This document shows positions 25,181-34,369 of a stretch of 52,818 bases of DNA, in pieces. The notes beneath the pieces are model-generated. The model had not been told where the DNA came from. It was given only the letters and a program-made list of their open reading frames with translations, and made no database searches. This stretch comes from Opitutales bacterium. Lineage in GTDB: Bacteria; Verrucomicrobiota; Verrucomicrobiia; Opitutales; Seribacteraceae. The DNA lies in NCBI GenBank assembly GCA_029252505.1, contig JAQXBH010000149.1:1-52818 (forward strand), read 5' to 3'. The number at the start of each line of letters is the position of its first letter. Within the stretch, counting starts at the first letter, position 1. The translations under genes and the position numbers were made by a program.

Positions 25181-25991
25181 GCAACTCTTTTGGGTTTCCT
25201 CGCAGTGGTATAATCATTGCGATACAGTGATCAAATTCGACATTTTTAATCTTAATTTGACAAATCGATTTTCCATTTCCTCGAACGGCAAATCTCATGC
25301 TCTGCTCCAGTCCATAGTTTTTTCCAACCGGTAGCATAATTATTCCGGAGTCTAAATCTATACTGGAAAATGTGACGCGTACTCGTTCACCTCTTTCCAA
25401 CCAAGGGTGTTCATAAAAATCTTTCTGTAATGCGTATACCGTAAATTCAAAGTGTTCTTTTAATAATTCCGTCTCTCTATCGTAGGATAACATCTTTTTT
25501 TCTAATTCTATTATCCGGTCTTTTGTCTGAGTAATATCAATTTCCAAAGAGTCAACAGTGGCTTCTAATTTCGGAACAAGAAGAGTCGTCGAGCGCAAAG
25601 CACTCCTCGATTGTTCAATTTCCTTATCAATCCCAACTCGTTCCAGTTTGGCTTTTTGTATGAAGGAAGACAATTCTTCATCTTTTTTGGCACTTTGCTC
25701 TAAAATTGTGCTAAGTTCGCCCTGCTTACGACTAAGATCGGCAATCTCATCAATAGAGGATTTTTTATTCTCTTCTAATTCTGCATTTTTTCTTTTTTCT
25801 CGAGCAAACTTGTCGGTTTGTCCTTTTTTTGCCTCGTCTACAGCAAGTGTAATTTCCTGGACTTTCGAATTAAAATCAGTGATTTCTTGTTGCAAAAAAT
25901 CATTCTCTGCCTGAACTGAGAAAATCTGCCATAATACAACTGTACCGGCGACGAAGGTTAAGATATTAAGAATGTAACCTAATTTATACAT
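25146..25991 (-). CDS. Single-pass membrane coiled-coil protein (first of a pair)
   Basis: The 281-residue protein has an N-terminal membrane helix (ILTFVAGTVVLWQIF), a coiled coil of about 150 residues, and a beta-rich C-terminal domain (about 185-281: RVRVTFSSIDLDSGIIMLPV, GLEQSMRFAVRG, ICQIKIKNV). This last domain resembles small beta barrels found at the ends of envelope adaptor proteins, with the pattern G-x-x-x-G-(L)-x-x-x-x-x-F-x-V; this is a weak structural guess. It starts 5 bp after the lipoprotein gene and overlaps the next gene by 35 nt, so the three are probably co-translated. Function unknown. Confidence 0.65.
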   Translation of the reverse strand: MYKLGYILNILTFVAGTVVLWQIFSVQAENDFLQQEITDFNSKVQEITLAVDEAKKGQTDKFAREKRKNAELEENKKSSIDEIADLSRKQGELSTILEQSAKKDEELSSFIQKAKLERVGIDKEIEQSRSALRSTTLLVPKLEATVDSLEIDITQTKDRIIELEKKMLSYDRETELLKEHFEFTVYALQKDFYEHPWLERGERVRVTFSSIDLDSGIIMLPVGKNYGLEQSMRFAVRGNGKSICQIKIKNVEFDHCIAMIIPLRGNPKELLELTNLDLIYL

Positions 25992-25996
25992 TTATA

Positions 25997-26593
25997 TTAG
26001 AGAGGCGGTAGAGGATCAAAAGGAGAAGGTGGTTCTGGTGAGTCGAGTACGTTTGGAGCATTTAAATCAGCTGCTGGCAACGTAGGTAATCCCTCATTTA
26101 AATCTGAATTCATAGGTTCACTGGGCGCCATATCAATACCTTGTGGCAAAAAGGGAGCAGGAAGAAACTCATTGCTGTCAGTAATTTCTATTTCAGGACC
26201 CTCATTATTCACTTCTTCTTCCCCTTCTATGGTTGAGATTTGAGCCAATTCAACTTTTCTTGCCTCGATTAAATTTCGATTTGCCTCCTCCCATCGAACA
26301 TTTCTTTCAGAATCTAGGTTAGATTTATGAATTTCCAAAAGATCCTCTCCCTTAAATGGATTCATAACCCAATAGCGATCATGATCTACCCGACCCCATT
26401 CATCTCTTCCGATAGACCGACCAATCTTTTTATTATTATATTTTGAGATCATCCTTCGGTTCTCTAAATCATACTGATAACGAGCATTCCAAGCCTGATG
26501 GACCTTGGGAACTTGGTTATCCCTCAATGTTCCACACCCCAGATTAAAATGAAGGAAGACTAGGAAAATAATTTGTGAAATAAACAGTCTCAA
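25997..26593 (-). CDS. Lipoprotein with Pro-rich tail, paralogue of the 20513-21169 product
   Basis: The 198-residue protein starts with TTG at 26593 and has a short hydrophobic signal ending in FNLGC, an atypical lipobox. The mature domain holds VHQAWNARYQYDLENRRMIS and a YWVMNPFKGEDLLE segment. These parallel the lipoprotein at 20513 (AWLARHQYDHERRMLIP and DWWIRDVKIEDLEARP). The tail is acidic and Pro-rich, ending in SPFDPLPPL. It is the first gene of a four- or five-gene (-) unit with two membrane coiled-coil proteins, an acidic protein and perhaps the GT2 gene. The family is not recognised. Confidence 0.65.
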   Translation of the reverse strand: MRLFISQIIFLVFLHFNLGCGTLRDNQVPKVHQAWNARYQYDLENRRMISKYNNKKIGRSIGRDEWGRVDHDRYWVMNPFKGEDLLEIHKSNLDSERNVRWEEANRNLIEARKVELAQISTIEGEEEVNNEGPEIEITDSNEFLPAPFLPQGIDMAPSEPMNSDLNEGLPTLPAADLNAPNVLDSPEPPSPFDPLPPL

Positions 26594-26816
26594 TGGTTTA
26601 TAGTAAGTTAATTCTTTATTCTAACGCAAGAACACATCGTTCTTATTATTAAAATCTTAGAAACGAAATTCAATGCCAATTTTTATTCGATAACGACTTG
26701 CACTCCCCCTTTTTTAAACGAAAGACATGAGTACAAGTTTAAGTGATGTTTTCTAATGTTAAACACCTCAATAAATCTCAATTCCCAGTGTCATCAAGAA
26801 GGGAATTTCAACCAAA

Positions 26817-27275
26817 TCAATAATTTTTCTCTTTCGAATCAAGCCATAAACTTACTGGACCATCGTCAATTGAATGAATTTTCATGTCTGACCCGAATTC
26901 TCCGGATGCTACCCTGCCCATACATTTTTCACTTATTATTTGCAAAAATTTATGATATTTGGCGATTGCAAACTCTTGATTTGCCGCATGATTAAATGAT
27001 GGACGAAATCCTTTTCGAAGAGATCCGAAAAGAGTAAATTGACTAATTACCAATAGATCATATTTTTTATCAACTAGTGAAATGTTCATTTTTTGTTCTT
27101 CATCATCAAAGACTCTCATCCCTATAATTTTTTGGCTGATCCATCCCAAATCAGAATCGTCATCGTCTTTGTGAACTGCTAAAAAAACTAACAATCCTCG
27201 ATTAATCTCACCAATCGTCTGACCGTCTACGGAAACCGATGCCGAAAGAACCCTTCGTACTAAAGCCCTCATCAT
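26817..27275 (-). CDS. dtd: D-aminoacyl-tRNA deacylase
   Basis: Dtd hydrolyses D-amino acids (and glycine mischarged on tRNA-Ala) from tRNA. The 152 residues match the family. The dimer-interface motif is ISQFTLFGSLRKGFRPSF. The cross-subunit Gly-Pro motif appears as DGPVSLW, with Asp/Ser where most members have Asn/Thr, a mild variation. The N-terminus RALVRRVLSASVSVDGQTIG is typical. Two adjacent ATGs begin the frame. It is the last gene of the infA-cysK-dtd run. Confidence 0.93.
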   Translation of the reverse strand: MMRALVRRVLSASVSVDGQTIGEINRGLLVFLAVHKDDDDSDLGWISQKIIGMRVFDDEEQKMNISLVDKKYDLLVISQFTLFGSLRKGFRPSFNHAANQEFAIAKYHKFLQIISEKCMGRVASGEFGSDMKIHSIDDGPVSLWLDSKEKNY

Positions 27276-27345
27276 GTAAGGGTTAAATTCCTTGATTAAT
27301 TAAGCAAGATTTCTAACGCCGAACTTAATTACGCATTAGTTGATT

Positions 27346-28314
27346 CTACTCTTCCGCCACTGCATCCAAAACCTCAGATGCAGCCTGAGCAGCAAGGGGA
27401 GTCGAGAGATAACGTTCTCCACAACTTGCACCAACTACGACAATATTTTTTCCTGCCATCTCAGGTCGTTTCGCAATTCTGAGCGCTGCTGTAACAGTAG
27501 CTCCAGTTGAAATTCCACCTAGCACTCCCTCGGTAACACTTAACTTACGAGCCATATCAAAAGCATCATCACTGCTGACTAGTTCTACCTCGTCAATAAT
27601 GTCCAAATTAAGATTATTGGGAACAAATCCAGCCCCAATACCTTGAATTTTGTGAGGACCGGGCTTTACTTCTTCCCCATTTCTTGTCTGGGTTATGACA
27701 GGACTTTCAATCGGTTCAACTGCAACCGAAATCATATCTGGGTTACGTTCCTTGATCACCTCAGAAACGCCAGTAATGGTTCCACCAGTTCCCACTCCTG
27801 AAACAAAGCAATCAATCTTGCCTTCCAATTCTGACCAAATTTCTTCTGCGGTAGTTTTACGGTGGACTGCGGGGTTCGCAGGATTGTTAAATTGTTGAGG
27901 CATGAAGCCGTTCTCTCCGTGCTCTTCCATTAATTGACTTGCCTTTGAAATTGCTCCTCCCATTCCTTTTGGACCGGGTGTAAGAACAATATCAGCACCC
28001 AGCAAACGGAGAAGCAGTCTTCTCTCTTTGGACATAGTCTCTGGCATAGTGAGAATGCATTTATATCCTTTTGCCGCACAAACGAATGCAAGAGCGATAC
28101 CAGTGTTTCCAGAAGTTGGTTCAATTACTACGCTATCTGGTTTTAATGAACCGTCTTTTTCAGCTGCCTCGATCATAGCGGCACCAATTCGGTCTTTGAC
28201 GCTTGCGAGCGGATTGAAAAACTCGGATTTGAGATATATGCGAGCTCCACAGTCTTTGGTTAATTTCGTAAGTTCTACCAAGGGAGTTCGGCCGATCGAT
28301 TCAATAATGTTCAT
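27346..28314 (-). CDS. cysK: Cysteine synthase (O-acetylserine sulfhydrylase)
   Basis: CysK makes cysteine from O-acetylserine and sulfide using PLP. The 322-residue protein shows the Schiff-base Lys40 in [11 protein letters not shown], the substrate loop [12 protein letters not shown], the PLP phosphate loop [12 protein letters not shown] and the pyridine-contact Ser region [13 protein letters not shown]. Length and motifs fit the CysK/CysM fold. The loops look like CysK, but substrate preference (O-acetylserine versus O-phosphoserine) is inferred. It lies 35 bp after infA. Confidence 0.95.
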   Translation of the reverse strand: MNIIESIGRTPLVELTKLTKDCGARIYLKSEFFNPLASVKDRIGAAMIEAAEKDGSLKPDSVVIEPTSGNTGIALAFVCAAKGYKCILTMPETMSKERRLLLRLLGADIVLTPGPKGMGGAISKASQLMEEHGENGFMPQQFNNPANPAVHRKTTAEEIWSELEGKIDCFVSGVGTGGTITGVSEVIKERNPDMISVAVEPIESPVITQTRNGEEVKPGPHKIQGIGAGFVPNNLNLDIIDEVELVSSDDAFDMARKLSVTEGVLGGISTGATVTAALRIAKRPEMAGKNIVVVGASCGERYLSTPLAAQAASEVLDAVAEE

Positions 28315-28349
28315 GATAACTTTCTTAGGGGTGAGGTAATAAAAAGAGA

Positions 28350-28628
28350 CTATCTTCTTTTGCTACGAGGACCAAAGCTTCGAATGGGCGCATTACGATT
28401 TACTTCAGCGTTCTTGAGTCGATATACTATTCTTGCTTTCTGCAAATCCTGCGTACTCATTTCCATCTTAACAATATCTCCCACTGTAATTTTGATAAAA
28501 TGCTTTCTCAATTTACCAGAAATATGAGCCAATACTTGATGGCCATTTTCGAGCTCAGCTCTAAACATTGTACTTGGTAAAACTGCGGTAATTTTACCTT
28601 CGACTTCAACAACTTCTTCTCCAGACAT
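28350..28628 (-). CDS. infA: Translation initiation factor IF-1
   Basis: IF-1 is a small OB-fold protein that blocks the ribosomal A site during initiation. Residues 1-73 show the family core: [37 protein letters not shown] and [10 protein letters not shown]. At 92 residues it is longer than the usual 72-ish because of a basic C-terminal tail ([16 protein letters not shown]). It is the first gene of a (-) unit with cysK and dtd, and diverges from tadA over a 105-bp gap. No Shine-Dalgarno precedes its ATG. Confidence 0.95.
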   Translation of the reverse strand: MSGEEVVEVEGKITAVLPSTMFRAELENGHQVLAHISGKLRKHFIKITVGDIVKMEMSTQDLQKARIVYRLKNAEVNRNAPIRSFGPRSKRR

Positions 28629-28733
28629 AAATTTAATATAAAAAATCCCATCACACCATCTTTTACGATTTCGTCAAGTTCGACCTTTCATTATAAATCA
28701 TATTAACTAACGAACTAATTTAGAACAATTATC

Positions 28734-29246
28734 ATGTCTACCATACAAAATTGTCCATTTACAAAGCTTTTCCCGAGTCAATTAGAACGAGACGCATCTT
28801 TTTACATGCAGCATGCTTACAACCAATCTATTAATGGATGGAATGCGGATGAGGTTCCAATTGGTGCAGTTATTGTCTACAAGGAAGAAATTATTGCTTC
28901 TGCTTACAATCAAACTCGCCAGCAGAAGGATCCGAGTGCCCATGCCGAAATGATTGCCATTACTCAGGCCGCACATTTTGTGGGGGATTGGCGGTTAAAT
29001 GAATGTCAATTGTTTGTAACAAAGGAACCATGCCCAATGTGTGCAGGAGCAACGATAATATCAAGGATAGGAGAAGTTCATTTTGCCTTTACGGATCCCA
29101 AGATGGGGGGTCTAGGCGGATCCATTTCTTTGCATGAACTTCCGAATTCAAACCATAAACCAAAAGTATTCAAAGGAACTTTAGAAGTAGAATGTAAAAG
29201 CCTTGTGCAAAAATTTTTCCAATTAAAACGTACAGCTAACGCTTAA
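28734..29246 (+). CDS. tadA: tRNA-specific adenosine deaminase (A34 to I)
   Basis: TadA deaminates the wobble adenosine of tRNA-Arg(ACG). The 170-residue cytidine-deaminase fold has the zinc ligands His70 (SAHAEMIAI), Cys100 and Cys103 (EPCPMCAGATI), with Glu72 as the proton shuttle. EVPIGAVIVY and GEVHFAFTDPKMGGLG are typical TadA blocks. A roughly 20-residue N-terminal extension precedes the core helix. It is the first gene of the rightward segment and is followed 94 bp later by sodA. Confidence 0.94.
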   Translation: MSTIQNCPFTKLFPSQLERDASFYMQHAYNQSINGWNADEVPIGAVIVYKEEIIASAYNQTRQQKDPSAHAEMIAITQAAHFVGDWRLNECQLFVTKEPCPMCAGATIISRIGEVHFAFTDPKMGGLGGSISLHELPNSNHKPKVFKGTLEVECKSLVQKFFQLKRTANA

Positions 29247-29340
29247 AAATCGTTGCTTCCGCAATAAATCTTTAATAAAGTTAATAGTTGAATTATTATT
29301 AATTTCTACCGAATCTTGAATCCGTTAATTAAAAACTATC

Positions 29341-29961
29341 ATGACTTTTACACTACCAAATCTCAACTTTGCGACTAATTCACTCGAACCGCACATCGAC
29401 GCAAGAACGATGGAAATTCATCACGGGAAGCATCATCAGACTTACATTAACAATTTAAATGCTGCCCTGGAAGGCCATGATGAGCTTTCACAAATGGATA
29501 TTAACAATCTAATTTCAAATATTTCATCCTTGCCCGAATCGATTCGTGGTGCAGTTAGAAACAATGGAGGTGGGCATTCCAATCATTCTTTTTTCTGGGA
29601 AAGCTTATCACCGGAAGGTGCTAGCTTACCGGATGGTGCCCTGCAAGACTCGATCTCATCAACATTTGGTAATCTTGAAGCAATGAAAGATATCTTTTTA
29701 AAAGCGGCTCTGACTCGATTTGGATCTGGATGGGCTTGGCTGATTCAACAATCCGACGGCTCTTTGGCAATTACTTCTACTCCCAACCAAGACTCACCCC
29801 TTATGGAAGGTTTAGCCGACGATATTGGAACTCCTTTAATTGGGCTCGATGTATGGGAACACGCCTATTATCTGAATTATCAAAATCGTCGACCTGATTA
29901 TGTTGCTGCATTTTGGAATGTGCTTGATTGGAATCAAGTTTCATCAAGATTTCAATCATAG
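29341..29961 (+). CDS. sodA: Superoxide dismutase, Mn-type signatures
   Basis: The enzyme dismutates superoxide in the cytosol; no signal peptide is seen. The 206 residues carry the metal ligands in [11 protein letters not shown] (His27), [10 protein letters not shown] and [12 protein letters not shown]. The GGHxNHxxFW block and the downstream Gln of NQDSP match manganese rather than iron enzymes in the Fe/Mn family. Metal choice is still inference, because cambialistic members exist. A hairpin follows the stop at 29976, suggesting a single-gene unit. Confidence 0.93.
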   Translation: MTFTLPNLNFATNSLEPHIDARTMEIHHGKHHQTYINNLNAALEGHDELSQMDINNLISNISSLPESIRGAVRNNGGGHSNHSFFWESLSPEGASLPDGALQDSISSTFGNLEAMKDIFLKAALTRFGSGWAWLIQQSDGSLAITSTPNQDSPLMEGLADDIGTPLIGLDVWEHAYYLNYQNRRPDYVAAFWNVLDWNQVSSRFQS

Positions 29962-29975
29962 TTCCAGTTGGTAGA

Positions 29976-29996
29976 AAAGGAACCCTCCGTTCCTTT
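29976..29996 (+). terminator. Hairpin after sodA, candidate terminator
   Basis: AAAGGAAC (29976-29983) pairs perfectly with GTTCCTTT (29989-29996) around a 5-nt loop, 14 bases after the sodA stop. The tail is CTCGCTTT rather than a pure T-run, so termination may be partial. The next gene starts only 23 bases later. Confidence 0.5.
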
Positions 29997-30019
29997 CTCG
30001 CTTTAGTAGTTCATTGCTA

Positions 30020-32344
30020 ATGAGTTCTACTTATAAATATCGGGCATTTTTAACATACGCTCACAAAGATGAGGAGAAAGCTCGCTGGCTGCGTAAAAAG
30101 TTAGAGGATTTTCGAGTACCGAAACACTTAATTGGTCAAAACAGCCCTTTTGGTACAATTCCCGGAAGGCTATACCCTATCTTTAGAGATAGAGACGAAT
30201 TGGCAGGTGCAGCACAGCTAGGCCCATTGATTGAGCAGGCACTAACCGACTCATCGCATCTTATCATTTTATGCTCTCCTCACGCAGTCCAATCGCGATG
30301 GGTAAATGAAGAGATTCGAATGTTTAAAGCGATGGGGAAAGAAAATCGCGTGCTCTGCCTAATTCTTTCAGGTGAGCCTATGTCAGAAGATGCAAAAGGA
30401 GAAAGTAAGAATGAATGCATTCCTCTCGCAGCTCGAAGACTGGTCAATTCGGAGGGTGAAATTACCGATCAAAAACATGAACCGGCAGCAGCTGATTTAC
30501 GAGAAACAGCAGATGGCGAGAAAAATTCTTTGCTTAAATTAGTAGCAGGTTTAATCGGGGTCGGTCTTGATGATCTCAAACAAAGGGATTTACTGGCGAG
30601 GCAAAAGAGGCTGGTACGAATTGCTTTTATTTCCTCTTTTTTAGCAATCTCGGCAATCTCGCTTGCCGTGTATGCGATGTTTCAACAACAACAAGCTAAA
30701 ATCTCCCGGGCAAATGCTGAAATTGAAAGGCAGCTTGCTGAGGTAGAGTTGGCAAAAACGCAAACTATTACTACGTTTGTTCAAAATCTGTTCATATCTC
30801 TGGATCCTCAGAATACTGCGGGAATGGATACCCAATTGCTAAAAACGATGCTGGATCAAGGATCTAGAAGAGCCAATGAACTGGCAGAAAAACCCGAAAT
30901 TGAAGCTAAAATTAGACTATGCCTAGGGCAGACTTATCGCTCTATTCGATCGTATGAAAAAGCCGAGACAGAACTTGAGCGGGTATTAACCCTATATCAT
31001 CGACCAGATCAGCTAAACCTGACCACTCGTTTACATGCAATGAACGAAATTGCCATGGTTCATGAAGCACTGGGAAATTATGTTGAAGCAGAGCCAATGC
31101 TCGAAGAACTTCTTCAAAGGAGGACTCAATCACTGGGAACTAATCATAACGATGTGATTGATACCCAAATCAACTTGGCCATTGTTTATCGTAGGATTGG
31201 TAAATTAGAACAGGCGGAAAATCGCTGCACCCAATCACTATCCCTCCTCAATGATCAGAACCGAACGCAAGACGACCCAATGCTGCTTCGCTGTATGACC
31301 GAACTTTCAAGAATTTACCTCGCAAGTGACAAGATTCAACAAGCTGAAAGTCTCGCTCGAAATACCTATGAACGTTCAAGACTACGCTTTGGAGCCAACA
31401 GCCCAAAGAGTTTACGAAGAGGACAAGTTTTAGTGGAATGCTTGGGGGAATTAGGAAGGTTAGATGATGCACAGGATCTGTCGACTCGGATTGTGTCAAA
31501 CTTACAGTTAGCTCTTGGGCAAAGTCACCCAGATACATTGGGAGCAATGGATTCTCTGGCTAATATTGCTGCGTCTAGAAAAGACTTTAATCTGGCACTC
31601 GAGCAGTACCTTGAGATTATGAGGCTCAAAGAAGAGGAACTCGGTTCGATGCATCCGGAAACTCTGAACACCCTTAATGCAACCGCTGGTATTTATAGAA
31701 AGCTTGATATGCTCGAAGAGGCAAAGAAAGCACAATATACCGTCTACAAACGCTTGCAGGAAAAATACGGCCACGAACACCCTGAGACCCTAAGATCAAT
31801 GAACGAGTTAGCCGACTTACATCTGGAACTAGGGGAAGAAGATAGTGCATTTTCGATTAGCGAAAGAGCACTTGCCATTGAGAGGTCAATCATGGGCGAG
31901 CAGGATCCCATGACTCTCAATACATTATTTAGGATTGGTAAATTACACTACCTCGCCCAGCGTACAGATGAAGCCATGGTCATCCTAGGCGAAACTCTTT
32001 CAAAGCAAGAAAAACTTCTAGGTTTTGATAATGCGGAAGTTACTTTAACCCGCGATCTTCTGAACCAAATTTTAGGAGAAAGAGCAACTGCGATCAAGGT
32101 AACAGAAGATGTTTACCCCACCACTGAGGATCCAGAATTTCAAGCCCCCCTACCCGATTTCCTTCGCCCAAAAGATCAAAACATCTCTCCCTCGCCCCCC
32201 CCTATCCCCGAAAATAATTCAACCCTGATGGAAAAACCGATTGAAGATAAACCGAAGACCGAGGAAAAAGAAGAAGGTTTTTTTAAAAGCCTCAAAAAGT
32301 CATTGCTAATCGGTTCCGACTCTAAAGACGAGACTACTGAATAA
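30020..32344 (+). CDS. Membrane-anchored TIR-domain protein with tetratricopeptide repeats
   Basis: The 774-residue protein has three parts. Residues about 5-130 are a TIR-like domain (YRAFLTYAHKDEEKARWL, PIFRDRDELAG, ILCSPHAVQSRWVNEEI). The Glu of SRWVNEE corresponds to the catalytic Glu of NADase TIR domains. Residues about 201-222 are a membrane helix. The rest (about 265-680) is a run of kinesin-light-chain-type TPRs with the recurrent HP.TL and A...LE pattern, then a Pro-rich tail. TIR-TPR proteins can act in defence or signalling through NAD turnover; neither is proven here. ATG 30020 was chosen over TTG 30014. A HAD gene follows after 5 bp. A C8 tract (32195-32202) lies in the tail. 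Confidence 0.85.
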   Translation: MSSTYKYRAFLTYAHKDEEKARWLRKKLEDFRVPKHLIGQNSPFGTIPGRLYPIFRDRDELAGAAQLGPLIEQALTDSSHLIILCSPHAVQSRWVNEEIRMFKAMGKENRVLCLILSGEPMSEDAKGESKNECIPLAARRLVNSEGEITDQKHEPAAADLRETADGEKNSLLKLVAGLIGVGLDDLKQRDLLARQKRLVRIAFISSFLAISAISLAVYAMFQQQQAKISRANAEIERQLAEVELAKTQTITTFVQNLFISLDPQNTAGMDTQLLKTMLDQGSRRANELAEKPEIEAKIRLCLGQTYRSIRSYEKAETELERVLTLYHRPDQLNLTTRLHAMNEIAMVHEALGNYVEAEPMLEELLQRRTQSLGTNHNDVIDTQINLAIVYRRIGKLEQAENRCTQSLSLLNDQNRTQDDPMLLRCMTELSRIYLASDKIQQAESLARNTYERSRLRFGANSPKSLRRGQVLVECLGELGRLDDAQDLSTRIVSNLQLALGQSHPDTLGAMDSLANIAASRKDFNLALEQYLEIMRLKEEELGSMHPETLNTLNATAGIYRKLDMLEEAKKAQYTVYKRLQEKYGHEHPETLRSMNELADLHLELGEEDSAFSISERALAIERSIMGEQDPMTLNTLFRIGKLHYLAQRTDEAMVILGETLSKQEKLLGFDNAEVTLTRDLLNQILGERATAIKVTEDVYPTTEDPEFQAPLPDFLRPKDQNISPSPPPIPENNSTLMEKPIEDKPKTEEKEEGFFKSLKKSLLIGSDSKDETTE
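32195..32202. repeat. Homopolymer of 8 C inside the TIR-TPR gene
   Basis: Eight consecutive C encode part of a Pro run in the C-terminal tail. A slip here would change only the last 45 or so residues, leaving the TIR and TPR regions intact. Confidence 0.9.
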
Positions 32345-32349
32345 GTAGC

Positions 32350-33015
32350 ATGGCTTTCGGCGGGGTAATTTTTGACTGGGATGGAGTAGTAATTAATTCA
32401 GCATCTTTGCATGAGAAAAGTTGGGAGTTGCTCGCCAATGAACTCGGTCTAGACCTTCCGGAAGACCACTTTTCTCTTGGGTTTGGAAAGAAAAATGAAG
32501 TTATAATACCAGAGATCCTAAAATGGACACAAAACAAAGAACAAATTTTGATGTGGGGAAAAAGGAAAGAAGAATTATACCGTGAACAGGGAAGAACCGA
32601 AGGAATTCCAATCCTCAATGGAGTGCGCCCACTGCTCCTGTCACTAGCCACCGCGCGAATTCCATGCGTGATTGGAACTTCTACAGAAAAGGGCAATCTA
32701 TCCCTTGCCTTCGAACAATTGAAAATAGGTCATTTCTTCTCCGGTTCAGTCTGTTCGGAAGATGTAACTCATGGAAAACCGGATCCTGAGGTATTTCTGA
32801 AAGCGGCTCGAATCATTAATCAACCACCTGAAAATTGCGTAGTGCTCGAAGACAGTACCCACGGTATAGAAGCTGCAATTTCTGGCGGAATGAAAGCACT
32901 TGGACTCTCCACAACCAGAACTGAAACAGAACTTTTTTTAAGCGGTGCTAACAAAGTGGTAACCGATCCAAGTATAGTAAACATCTCCTTGCTCAAAAGC
33001 TTATTTGTAAATTAA
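32350..33015 (+). CDS. HAD-superfamily hydrolase, beta-phosphoglucomutase-like
   Basis: The 221-residue protein contains the HAD motifs: I, FDWDGVVINS (nucleophile Asp9 and Asp11); II, VIGTSTEKGN; III, Lys in GKPDPEVFLKAARI; and IV, LEDSTHGIEAAISGG. The helical cap after motif I (HEKSWELLANELGL) is the type seen in phosphoglycolate phosphatase and beta-phosphoglucomutase. The substrate is unknown. The start lies 5 bp after the TIR-TPR gene and the end 8 bp before the symporter gene, so the three are probably co-transcribed. Confidence 0.9.
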   Translation: MAFGGVIFDWDGVVINSASLHEKSWELLANELGLDLPEDHFSLGFGKKNEVIIPEILKWTQNKEQILMWGKRKEELYREQGRTEGIPILNGVRPLLLSLATARIPCVIGTSTEKGNLSLAFEQLKIGHFFSGSVCSEDVTHGKPDPEVFLKAARIINQPPENCVVLEDSTHGIEAAISGGMKALGLSTTRTETELFLSGANKVVTDPSIVNISLLKSLFVN

Positions 33016-33023
33016 ATGAATCA

Positions 33024-34343
33024 ATGAAAAAGCTCGCCCTTCACTGGAAAATTCTGATCGCTCTACTCCTTGCATTTTCAATTGGCTTATGGGCGAATTT
33101 AACCACTGAATCTACAATAGAGAAACCCACATGGTTTGAAAACCTTCACTACTTTTCAAATTTCATTGGAAGTCTATTTCTTAACGCACTCAAAATGGTT
33201 GTGATTCCACTTGTCATGACTTCGATAATCTGTGGAGTTGCCAAAATTGGAGAAGATAAAGACTTTGGACGGTTAGGGCTCAAAACACTTTTCTTTTACT
33301 CCCTGACTGGCTTCTTTGCGGTGATAGTAGGATTACTTTGCGTCAATTTAATCGAACCCGGACAGGTGGCCCCAGAGATTCGTGAAAAGATGCTATCCGG
33401 ACAAAGTACGCTTGAAGCTCAAAAAGTAGAACAGGCTTTTAAGCATGCCGATGGAGGCATGAAAGGAATTCTTGAAATTTTTCAAAGAATGATTCCCAAA
33501 AATCTTTTTAAAGCAGCAGTGGAAGGTCAACTTCTCGGACTGATTTTCTTTAGTTTGCTTTTTGGCTTTTTTATTTCTCGGCTTCCCAGTAAATACCAAC
33601 AAAGCCAGACAATATTTTGGGAAGGCCTCAATTCAACCATTCTTGGAATTACAAATTTTGTAATCTCTTTTGCACCCTACGGTGTGTTTGGGTTAGTAAC
33701 TCCTACCCTCATGATGGTGGGAATTGAAACCATTTCCGTGATGGGAACATTTGCACTAACGGTTCTTCTTGGACTTGCAATACATAGCTTTCTAATTCTG
33801 CCTTTACTACTTCGTATTCTCGGAAAGATTAATTTCTTACAGCACTTTCAAGCGTTATCCCCTGCCTTACTGACTGCCTTCTCAACCGCGTCCTCATCGG
33901 CAACTCTTCCCGTTACTCTCGATTGCATAACCAAACGTGCAGGAGTTTCCAAAAAAATTGCAAGTTTCACACTTCCTCTCGGTGCGACTATGAATATGGA
34001 TGGAACGGCACTGTTTGAATGTGTGGTGGTGGTCTTTCTTGCCCAGTTATTTGGCGTGGAAATGACATGGGTGACTCAATCCACAGTCGTAATCATGGCC
34101 TTGCTCACCTCAATTGGAGTTGCCGGAATCCCGTCAGCTAGTCTCGTTGCAATAATAGTAATTTTACACGCGGTTGGTTTCCCGGATGCGACCATCTCAA
34201 TCGGGGTAGGTATTGTTTTTGTCGTCGACCGACTTCTTGATATGACTCGTACTGCAGTCAATGTGTTAGGAGATAGCTGTGCCGCTGCGATTATCGGTAA
34301 ATCTGAAGGTGAGACTGGATACTATCCGAGTAATTCGGGTTAA
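33024..34343 (+). CDS. Sodium- or proton-coupled dicarboxylate/glutamate symporter
   Basis: The 439-residue protein has about eight membrane segments and two re-entrant hairpins of the DAACS (GltP/DctA) family. Diagnostic motifs are the Ser-rich hairpin [15 protein letters not shown], the ion-binding [11 protein letters not shown], and the late helix region [18 protein letters not shown], whose Asp/Arg/Asn bind substrate. It imports acidic amino acids or C4-dicarboxylates at the inner membrane; ion and substrate are not fixed by sequence alone. The Arg in MTRTAVNV favours an acidic substrate. It lies 8 bp after the HAD gene. Confidence 0.93.
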   Translation: MKKLALHWKILIALLLAFSIGLWANLTTESTIEKPTWFENLHYFSNFIGSLFLNALKMVVIPLVMTSIICGVAKIGEDKDFGRLGLKTLFFYSLTGFFAVIVGLLCVNLIEPGQVAPEIREKMLSGQSTLEAQKVEQAFKHADGGMKGILEIFQRMIPKNLFKAAVEGQLLGLIFFSLLFGFFISRLPSKYQQSQTIFWEGLNSTILGITNFVISFAPYGVFGLVTPTLMMVGIETISVMGTFALTVLLGLAIHSFLILPLLLRILGKINFLQHFQALSPALLTAFSTASSSATLPVTLDCITKRAGVSKKIASFTLPLGATMNMDGTALFECVVVVFLAQLFGVEMTWVTQSTVVIMALLTSIGVAGIPSASLVAIIVILHAVGFPDATISIGVGIVFVVDRLLDMTRTAVNVLGDSCAAAIIGKSEGETGYYPSNSG

Positions 34344-34369
34344 ATTATTGTACCATACAGTGGGGTAAT

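Noticed and set aside
26594..26816. RNA gene or riboswitch in the largest intergenic gap
   Set aside because: I could not draw a cloverleaf or a conserved aptamer core; the gap is AT-rich with no stable hairpin followed by a T-run.
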